The translations under genes and the position numbers were made by a program. The notes beneath the pieces are model-generated. The model was not told the DNA's origin. It ran no database searches and worked only from the letters and a program-made list of their open reading frames with translations. A stretch of 14,476 nucleotides of DNA from Candidatus Omnitrophota bacterium (lineage in GTDB: Bacteria > Omnitrophota > Gorgyraeia > 1-14-0-20-64-10 > JACQQZ01): contig JACQRF010000143.1 in the NCBI GenBank assembly GCA_016206635.1, forward strand, positions 1-14,476, given 5' to 3'. Of the stretch, positions 1 to 4,779 are shown piece after piece (position 1 is the stretch's first letter; each line of letters begins with the position of its first letter).

Positions 1-825
1 GACGCGCTGCGCTCCCTCCACCACGGACCGGCCGACCTGGGTCTGCAGGGCGCGGACGCTCTCGGCGATCTGGCGGAACTGTCGCCCGCCCAAGCGGTCA
101 GGGAGCTTCCCCAGCAGCTCGTAGAACGACTGCGCAGCCGCGACCACCCCGAGGAAGGCGGCCCGCATCGGCAGCAGCGCAACCTCAATGAGCTGGGCCC
201 CGGCGTTGGCCAGGAAGTCGAGGAGGCGAACGAGGAGCGTCAGCGCGGGCGCCAGCAGGTTGGTGGCTGCCAGGAGCCCGATGACCGCGGCGGCCACCGC
301 CACGAGGGCCAGCTGGGCCGGTTGCAAGGCCGCCAGGAGCCCGAGCAGGAATCCGCCGAGCTTGAGGAGCTGGCCGCCCATCCGGACGAGGATCCCGCTC
401 ACGGTCAGCAGGACACCCGAGAGGAAGACGAACCGCAGCGCGGCGTCCCGCGCCGCCGGATCCATCGCCTGCAGGCGGGCAACGAGGTGGCGCACGGCGT
501 CGGCCAGCTGCCGCACCAGGGGCAGGATCGCGTTGGCCACAAGGACGCTGAGGTCCCGGAAACTGCCCTTCAGGTCCGTCAGGGCCAGACTGGTTCCCAA
601 CGACACCGAGGAGGCAACCGCCAGCGCCCCCGCGAATGGCCCGGTGATCGCCAGCCCCAGCTGGAGCATGTTCCGGCCGACCTGCTGCGCCGCCCGGCCG
701 ACCTCCTGCATCCGACGGGAGAGGGTCTCGAGGTCCCGGTCGATCCGCGACACGGCCTGCCGGAAAGCCGCGGTCGCCTCGTCCCTCAGCTTAAGGATGA
801 TGGCCAGCTCGTGATTGGTCGGCAC
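1..825 (-). CDS. Tape measure protein, N-terminal 275 residues (partial)
   Basis: The reading frame is open from a GTG at 825 to the window edge, so the C-terminal part is missing. An in-frame TGA at 844-846 leaves this GTG as the first usable start, and AGGAG at 833-837 sits 7 nt upstream. The first ~60 residues are charged and helical (LKLRDEATAAFRQAVSRID, then LETLSRRMQEVGRAAQQVG), the usual opening of siphophage tape measures. They are followed by a glycine- and alanine-rich stretch and by long hydrophobic segments (about residues 130-215), typical of the membrane-interacting part. In the family, this protein sets tail length, forms the core around which the tail tube polymerises, and helps DNA cross the membrane. 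Its place directly after the frameshifted chaperone gene is the canonical tail gene order. It overlaps the end of the chaperone extension by 35 nt. The assignment rests on N-terminal pattern and gene order. Confidence 0.88.
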   Translation of the reverse strand, partial: MPTNHELAIILKLRDEATAAFRQAVSRIDRDLETLSRRMQEVGRAAQQVGRNMLQLGLAITGPFAGALAVASSVSLGTSLALTDLKGSFRDLSVLVANAILPLVRQLADAVRHLVARLQAMDPAARDAALRFVFLSGVLLTVSGILVRMGGQLLKLGGFLLGLLAALQPAQLALVAVAAAVIGLLAATNLLAPALTLLVRLLDFLANAGAQLIEVALLPMRAAFLGVVAAAQSFYELLGKLPDRLGGRQFRQIAESVRALQTQVGRSVVEGAQRV

Positions 826-1126
826 GGTCCTGCTCCTGTCTGTTCAGCTCGGCGGCCAGGCACTCCATCGCCTCGACGAAGGTCGCCGGCTGGTCGAGGA
901 TCCCGCCCGCATTCGGCAGCCACCCCCGCTCAAAGAACCGGAAAAACCGCAGCGCCCGGATCGACGGCGCCGTGACGGCCCGCAGGGGACAGCGGTCCAG
1001 CGCCTGGCCCTCAAATTCAAAGAGGGGGAACGGGGCCGGCGCATCGCAGCCGCGCTCCCGGCGCTTCTCCGGCGGGCAGTCCGGACACGGCAGCCGCAGC
1101 CCCGCGACGGCTACCGCGAGCCGGAG
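791..1126 (-). CDS. Tail assembly chaperone, frameshift extension (T-like part of a G-T fusion)
   Basis: This -1 frame runs 111 codons from the slippery site to a TAA at 791-793. It has no ATG, GTG or TTG start of its own near its beginning, so it is best read as the C-terminal half of a 251-residue fusion (140 residues from the upstream frame plus 111). Known tailed phages (lambda G/GT) make a minor fusion of this kind, which binds the tape measure protein and recruits tail tube subunits. The extension contains CPDC, then single cysteines about 10 and 18 residues further on, a possible metal site. Near its end is GWLPNAGGILDQPATFVEAM, a pattern I recall from other phage chaperone extensions. 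The last residues overlap the tape measure start. The part of this frame upstream of 1126 is only a shadow of the G-like gene. Confidence 0.8.
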   Translation of the reverse strand, partial: LRLAVAVAGLRLPCPDCPPEKRRERGCDAPAPFPLFEFEGQALDRCPLRAVTAPSIRALRFFRFFERGWLPNAGGILDQPATFVEAMECLAAELNRQEQDRADQSRAGHHP

Positions 1127-1132
1127 TTTTTT
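1088..1132 (-). promoter_or_regulatory. Programmed -1 ribosomal frameshift signal (slippery site plus hairpin)
   Basis: On the minus strand, positions 1132-1126 read A AAA AAC, in phase with the upstream chaperone frame (codons CGA AAA AAC), which is the X XXY YYZ consensus. It lies four sense codons before the zero-frame TAG at 1113-1111. After a 9-nt spacer (1125-1117), CGGTAGCCG (1116-1108) can pair with CGGCTGCCG (1096-1088) across an 11-nt loop, giving 9 base pairs including one G-U. The zero-frame stop lies in the 5' arm. Slipping back one base opens the 111-codon extension frame. Position between tail tube and tape measure is exactly where phages place this signal. Whether it works, and at what efficiency, cannot be read from sequence. 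Confidence 0.85.
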
Positions 1133-1545
1133 CGGTCGGCCTCCGCCAGGGTGTTCATCCCCAGGATCGCGGTGGCCAGCTCCTCGATCAGCTCGTACGG
1201 GAACGGCTCGAGGAGCGCCCGCGCGACGACGGGGTACGATTTCCCATCGAGGTCGAGGGCCTCCTGCGTGAACGGGACCTCCTGGCCCTGGGCGTCCGTG
1301 AGGTTCCGCCACCCCTTGAGGCCGAATCGGACGATGAGGACGTTGCGCTCGCCGAGCCGCAGCTTGACCCCGGCCCGGTCGGTGGGCTTGTCCGAGGAGA
1401 CCTCGAAGGTGGCGGTTTCGTCCTGGATGTAGGTCCGGACGCGCAGGTCCAGCGTCCCGAGGGTCCAGACGGTCGGGTGGCCCTTGTCCGGATCCCGGTC
1501 AGCGATGTAGTCCTTCTGCTCCCCGCCTCGGATCTGGAATGCCAT
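1111..1545 (-). CDS. Tail assembly chaperone, G-like zero-frame product (144 aa)
   Basis: This is the major product of the tail chaperone pair, which acts in the cytoplasm to keep the tape measure soluble before tail tube assembly and is absent from finished virions in known phages. The ATG at 1545 was chosen because AGGAGG (1560-1555) lies 9 nt upstream and the protein begins cleanly with MAFQIRGGEQKDYIADRD; the open frame upstream, to 1614, overlaps the preceding gene. The protein is mixed alpha/beta with a beta-rich middle and a helical C-terminus (PYELIEELATAILGMNTLAE). It ends EADRKNSGSR, and the Lys-Asn pair is encoded by the slippery AAA AAC. It overlaps the preceding DUF5659-like gene by 47 nt. 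The function is assigned from gene order, size and the frameshift architecture rather than a clear sequence motif. Confidence 0.82.
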   Translation of the reverse strand: MAFQIRGGEQKDYIADRDPDKGHPTVWTLGTLDLRVRTYIQDETATFEVSSDKPTDRAGVKLRLGERNVLIVRFGLKGWRNLTDAQGQEVPFTQEALDLDGKSYPVVARALLEPFPYELIEELATAILGMNTLAEADRKNSGSR

Positions 1546-1813
1546 GGGGGACTCCCTCCTGTTCTCGTTTGTCTGAAAACACGTAGTCCTTGACGCTCCG
1601 GTACTGCGCCGCAAGCTCGCGGGCCCGGACCATCCCGCCGGCGTAGTAGTCCATGACGGCCTGCTCGAGGCGCTCGTCCGGCGCGAAGCACACGGCCATC
1701 CGGGCGCCGGCCCACGCCTTTCCCGCGAGCCGGAAGCTGCGCGTCAGCAGATAGGCCGCCTCGTACAGGTTCGTCGTCCGATAGAGCCCGTTGGCGTCGG
1801 CGAGGGCGCTCAT
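1499..1813 (-). CDS. DUF5659-like small phage protein (104 aa)
   Basis: The ATG at 1813 overlaps the tail tube stop by one base (TGATG), implying coupled translation. The core reads YRTTNLYEAAYLLTRSFRLA, then a beta-like stretch, then LEQAVMDYYAGG and AQYRSVKDYVFSDK. The LYEAAYLL, D-YY-GG and LKD/VKD pattern resembles DUF5659, a small domain of unknown function that I recall from phage and prophage proteins. That match is from memory and untested. Its position between tail tube and chaperone suggests a tail assembly accessory. The last ~16 codons overlap the next gene and are rich in Arg and Gly (the tail reads VPHGIPDPRRGAEGLHR), so the conserved part is probably the first ~88 residues. Confidence 0.72.
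   Translation of the reverse strand: MSALADANGLYRTTNLYEAAYLLTRSFRLAGKAWAGARMAVCFAPDERLEQAVMDYYAGGMVRARELAAQYRSVKDYVFSDKREQEGVPHGIPDPRRGAEGLHR
1555..1560 (-). promoter_or_regulatory. Strong ribosome binding site for the tail chaperone gene
   Basis: AGGAGG, 9 nt before the ATG at 1545. It is among the strongest Shine-Dalgarno matches in the window and fixes the chaperone start. High translation fits a protein needed in quantity for tail assembly. It lies inside the coding sequence of the preceding gene. Confidence 0.8.
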
Positions 1814-2748
1814 CAGGAGAACTTCAGCGCCACCTCGTCGTCGCCGGTATCGAACGCCAGCGAGAACGGGATCTCGAAGACCAGGACGCCGTCCCGCTCC
1901 GCTTCCCGGATCTGGTCGAGGGCCACCTTCGGGCAGGTGATGAGCAGCTTGTTGCCGGCGGCCGAGCCGACCTGCGCGGAGAACTGGCGCAGCGCCGCGT
2001 TCACCCAGTCCTGCCAAAAGTTGTAGGTGGCGTTGAGGACCGCCTCCGGGTTGAAACTGCCGGTCCCAGCCCTGTTGGTAATCGCGATGCCCGCCACCCC
2101 GTGGGTGTCATTGATGTTCGGGCGGATCGCCAGCGTGTTGCCCAGGACGATCTGCAGCTGCTGGACGACGAAGGCGGTGATCGCATTGAAGGTGAGCGAG
2201 GCCGCCAGCGCCTTCGGGGGCGTCAGAGCATTGGCCTCCAGGGTCGGGGTGGGGAGGGCGGCGTCGGCCGGTTCCTGGTACTTGCCCAGGAACCGCCAGT
2301 TGAGCCGGGCCGGGTGGCCGGCCTGGCAAACCAGCTCCCAGGTGCCCCGGCAGCCGACGAGCTTGTGGAGCAAGCCGTCCCGGTAGACGTAGATCGTGGC
2401 CGACTTGTGGCCGGAGGAGGCCGGCTTGTAGGTCACATCCGAGAGGGCGGTCACGGTCTCGCTCATCCCGCAGGCCTTGAAGAGCGCCCCCAGGCGGCTC
2501 GCCACATCGGCGGTGCCGGAGTGGTAGACCTCTGTCTGGAACGTCGCCTCGTAGTGGCGGCTGCCGATCAGAATCGAGGTCGGGGAAATCGTCTCGCGGA
2601 CCGGGTCCCGCGCCAACCGCTCGCCGATGGGGTTCACCTGGACGTCGTAGGCCAGGAGCGCATGGGCCGCGGCGGTCGGCGCGGCGTCCGTCCCCTCGGT
2701 CGTCTCCTCCTTCGCCAGGATGATGGAGCGTTGTCTCAAGAGCGGCAT
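1813..2748 (-). CDS. Major tail tube protein (311 aa)
   Basis: The likely role is the subunit of the tail tube through which DNA passes. It starts at an ATG preceded by GAGGA seven bases upstream. The N-terminus (ILAKEETTEGTDAAPTAAAH, then YDVQVNPIGERLARD) is the usual opening of siphophage tail tube proteins: a short strand, an E-T-G-T/D-P turn, then strands with R-x-x-x-R-E. The rest is beta-rich with sparse helices, and the C-terminus (GVLVFEIPFSLAFDTGDDEV) resembles the closing strands of the fold. It follows the tail-terminator-like gene by 10 nt. No tail sheath gene neighbours it, which argues against a contractile tail. At 311 residues it is long for a minimal tube protein but within the range that carries extra surface loops. 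Confidence 0.85.
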   Translation of the reverse strand: MPLLRQRSIILAKEETTEGTDAAPTAAAHALLAYDVQVNPIGERLARDPVRETISPTSILIGSRHYEATFQTEVYHSGTADVASRLGALFKACGMSETVTALSDVTYKPASSGHKSATIYVYRDGLLHKLVGCRGTWELVCQAGHPARLNWRFLGKYQEPADAALPTPTLEANALTPPKALAASLTFNAITAFVVQQLQIVLGNTLAIRPNINDTHGVAGIAITNRAGTGSFNPEAVLNATYNFWQDWVNAALRQFSAQVGSAAGNKLLITCPKVALDQIREAERDGVLVFEIPFSLAFDTGDDEVALKFS

Positions 2749-2758
2749 CGTCGGGTCC

Positions 2759-3217
2759 TCAGAACGTCGTCCGTTCCCTGACTCTCAGGTGGAGCTCCGC
2801 GTAGTGCACGAGCACGTCAGACAACTGCCGGGCCTCCTTGACCACGACCTGCGGCGGCTCGGCGTTCATCGCGGAACCATTGAGCGTGTAGTTGCCCAGG
2901 AACGCCTTCTGCACGGCCTCCACCAGATCGTCGAACACCTTCTCGCTCCCGGTCGAGTCCTTGAGACTCAGGTACCCGCGCAGGAGGAAGAGGTGCTCCA
3001 GCTCGCCGACGTTGTTCGTGCCCGGATACCGGGCCCCGTCGGACTGCGCGTGAATCGTCCAGCCCCGGATCTGATCCGTCCCGCCGATCGTCGCCTTGAA
3101 GCGCGTGAGCAGGTCGTCCCAGTCGATCTCCCAGCGGTCGTAGTCGTGCACCTGGCCGGCGTTGGCGACCCCCTGGAGGATCGCCTTGACCTGCGCCCGA
3201 ATGGCGGCGACGCTCAT
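2759..3217 (-). CDS. Tail terminator-like / tail completion protein (152 aa)
   Basis: The ATG at 3217 overlaps the stop of the HK97 gp10-like gene by four bases (ATGA). The protein begins with a short helix (IRAQVKAILQGVANAG), then strands (RWEIDWDDLLTRFKA, GWTIHAQSD), a central strand-helix (HLFLLRGYLSLKDST, SEKVFDDLVEAVQKAFL) and closing strands ending LHLRVRERT. This beta-alpha-beta layout, size and place just before the tail tube gene match tail terminators, which cap the tube and join it to the head. There is no diagnostic motif. It could instead be another head-tail joining protein. Confidence 0.68.
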   Translation of the reverse strand: MSVAAIRAQVKAILQGVANAGQVHDYDRWEIDWDDLLTRFKATIGGTDQIRGWTIHAQSDGARYPGTNNVGELEHLFLLRGYLSLKDSTGSEKVFDDLVEAVQKAFLGNYTLNGSAMNAEPPQVVVKEARQLSDVLVHYAELHLRVRERTTF

Positions 3218-3714
3218 GCGCCCATCCGCTCCAGGATCAGCCGGGGCAATCGCGCGAAGAGGGCGGCCATTCTCGGCTTGGCGTCTTCCAATCCCAACGC
3301 GAAGATCCGCCGGGCCCGGGTGCCGCGTCGGGCGATCTTGCGGGCGATGAGGAACGCCACGCCTCTGGCCTGGCTGGCCGGCACCCGGAGCCGCCGCCGG
3401 ACCCAGAACTCGAGCGGCGCCCTCGGCGGCCAGTGAGGGCGGCTGCCACCCTCGATCGGCAGCGCGTAGGCCACGTTCGTTCCCACGCCGCCCTCAATCG
3501 TCCGACCCTCGATCCTCGGCGCTCTCCAGGCCACGGAGCTCCTCAGCAACCCCGTGTTGATAGCCGGCGGCAACCCGCCCGCCGGCTTGTCGAACCGCAG
3601 GACGACCGCCCGGGCCAGCAGCGTGGCGGCCTGCGCCATCGTCTGCCGGCCGGCCTCCTGGTACGCTTGCTCAAACCGTTCCGGCCGCGCCTTGAGCCGC
3701 TCCAGCCCTGCCAC
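3214..3714 (-). CDS. HK97 gp10-like head-tail joining / tail protein (166 aa)
   Basis: The family signature is clear: NTGLLRSSVAW, a strand, GGVGTNVAYALPIEGGSR, PPRAPLEFWVRRRL, then IARKIARRGTRARRIFA and a helical tail. HK97 gp10-like proteins act at the neck or in tail completion. The annotated GTG at 3714 has no visible Shine-Dalgarno. The frame stays open upstream, and the residues just before it (NLRFEFR, running into VAGLERL) look like the true N-terminal strand of the family. A start at the ATA at 3741-3739, overlapping the TAG of the preceding gene, or at another non-standard codon is therefore possible. The 3' end overlaps the next gene by four bases. The protein is very arginine-rich. 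Confidence 0.82.
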   Translation of the reverse strand: MAGLERLKARPERFEQAYQEAGRQTMAQAATLLARAVVLRFDKPAGGLPPAINTGLLRSSVAWRAPRIEGRTIEGGVGTNVAYALPIEGGSRPHWPPRAPLEFWVRRRLRVPASQARGVAFLIARKIARRGTRARRIFALGLEDAKPRMAALFARLPRLILERMGA

Positions 3715-3737
3715 CCGGAACTCGAACCGGAGGTTCG

Positions 3738-4079
3738 CTATCGGAGTCCCTTTCCCACCAGCGCCACGGAGAACGTGAATGATGGCGAGGTCCCGCCGAG
3801 CGTCCAGCGAACCCGCAGGAACTTTCCAAGGTTCGTCAGCTTGAGCGCGTCCTTGCCGGCCGCGGTCTTCTGCGCGAATGCGGTGTGGGTGAACCAGATC
3901 GCCTTGTCGGCGCTCGTCTCGATGACCGCGTCAAGCGTCGGCGAGGTGCCGGCAACGGCGGTGATGTCGAGCAATATCTGCGCCTCGAGGTGCTCGCTGA
4001 CGTCACTGGGGTCGCTCTGGCCGTTGGCGGTCCGCGCGGCAGAGGCGACCGGCGTCTCAGGGACGGTGTAGTAGGGCAT
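3738..4079 (-). CDS. Small beta-rich head/neck structural protein (113 aa)
   Basis: It starts at an ATG three bases past the stop of the adaptor gene, with GAGGTG about 13 nt upstream. The sequence alternates short strands: ILLDITAVAGTSPTLDAVIE, then DKAIWFTHTAF, a lysine-rich turn (ALKLTNLGKFLRVRWTLGG) and TSPSFTFSVALVGKG. This suggests an immunoglobulin-like or jelly-roll beta sandwich. Small proteins of this type are common next to head-tail adaptor genes in siphophages, where they may decorate the capsid or neck. No catalytic motif is present, and I do not recognise a named family with certainty. Confidence 0.65.
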   Translation of the reverse strand: MPYYTVPETPVASAARTANGQSDPSDVSEHLEAQILLDITAVAGTSPTLDAVIETSADKAIWFTHTAFAQKTAAGKDALKLTNLGKFLRVRWTLGGTSPSFTFSVALVGKGLR

Positions 4080-4082
4080 CCG

Positions 4083-4763
4083 CTATCGCCACCTCGGGTT
4101 GTGGAACAACTGCCGGCCCCCGCCGGCCATGGCGAGGTCCCACTCCCCCACATCGCCTTGGGCCGCGTCCTGCTGGATCTCCGCCTCGTAGCGGCCCAGG
4201 AAATCCTTGGCTCTGTCAGAAAACTCTTGAGACTTCGTCCGGTAGTTCACAACGTCCGCGTTGAGAGTGGGCTCCGAGGTCTTGGCGTACTGCGCCGCCA
4301 GCGACTCGCAGGCGAGCTCCGCCGCCTTGTAGACGACCGCCATGAAGACGGCATCCGGCAGCGTGTTGGCCGCAGGGCTCAAGGCGTGCGGGACCGTGTA
4401 GGCGAGCCGGATCGTCCCGCTGTTCGGCACGCTGTCCAGGAACCGGAGTCGGTAGGTCCCCGTGGCCTGCCGGTAGACCATCCACTCATCGTCAGGGACG
4501 ATCTGCGGCTCCTGTTCGCCGGCCGGGAACTCGACGGTGAGCAGTATGGATTCGTCGTGGTCCCAGTCAGAGGGCACGGCGTAGTCAAAAGCGCCGGTGG
4601 CGGCCGCGTCCGCGACGACGACCCGAGGCCGGTCGTTGCCGTAGAGCTCCGCCGCCCGCTTGAGAAACTCGTCGAGGTCGGTGGGGCTTAAGCGGGCGGC
4701 ATCGGCCTTGAGCTCAAGGGCCAGCTGCGCCTGGAAGTTCGCCCAGGTCTTCGTGGTCGCCAT
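4083..4763 (-). CDS. Head-tail connector / adaptor protein (226 aa)
   Basis: An ATG at 4763 opens the protein, 16 nt downstream of the capsid stop. The helical N-terminus (TWANFQAQLALELKADA, then LDEFLKRAAELYG) is followed by a beta-rich centre with DYAVPSDWDHDESILLTVEF and RLRFLDSVPNSGTIRLAYT. A helical bundle comes next: DAVFMAVVYKAAELACESLA, then SQEFSDRAKDFLGRY. This outline, with a late helix-turn carrying conserved A-x-x-L-x-x-x-A-x-x-Y, fits adaptor proteins that dock under the portal. The position right after the capsid gene supports this. The start has only a weak Shine-Dalgarno and probably depends on coupling. The exact adaptor subfamily is not resolved. Confidence 0.72.
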   Translation of the reverse strand: MATTKTWANFQAQLALELKADAARLSPTDLDEFLKRAAELYGNDRPRVVVADAAATGAFDYAVPSDWDHDESILLTVEFPAGEQEPQIVPDDEWMVYRQATGTYRLRFLDSVPNSGTIRLAYTVPHALSPAANTLPDAVFMAVVYKAAELACESLAAQYAKTSEPTLNADVVNYRTKSQEFSDRAKDFLGRYEAEIQQDAAQGDVGEWDLAMAGGGRQLFHNPRWR

Positions 4764-4779
4764 CCCGCGTCACTCACGC

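Noticed and set aside
1127..1132. The six-A run as a sequencing or assembly indel that artificially splits one gene
   Set aside because: The heptamer phase, spacer, hairpin and gene position together match a true frameshift signal, and both frames end normally next to the tape measure start. Resequencing would still be a sensible control.
3736..4090. The same octamer CGATAGCG at the stops of two successive genes (near 3740 and 4085) as a regulatory repeat
   Set aside because: Eight bases that include the stop codon can recur by chance, and no further copies were noticed at other junctions.
4764..4779. Short inverted repeat between the capsid and adaptor genes as a terminator
   Set aside because: Only about four base pairs, no following U-tract, and it lies in a continuous operon.
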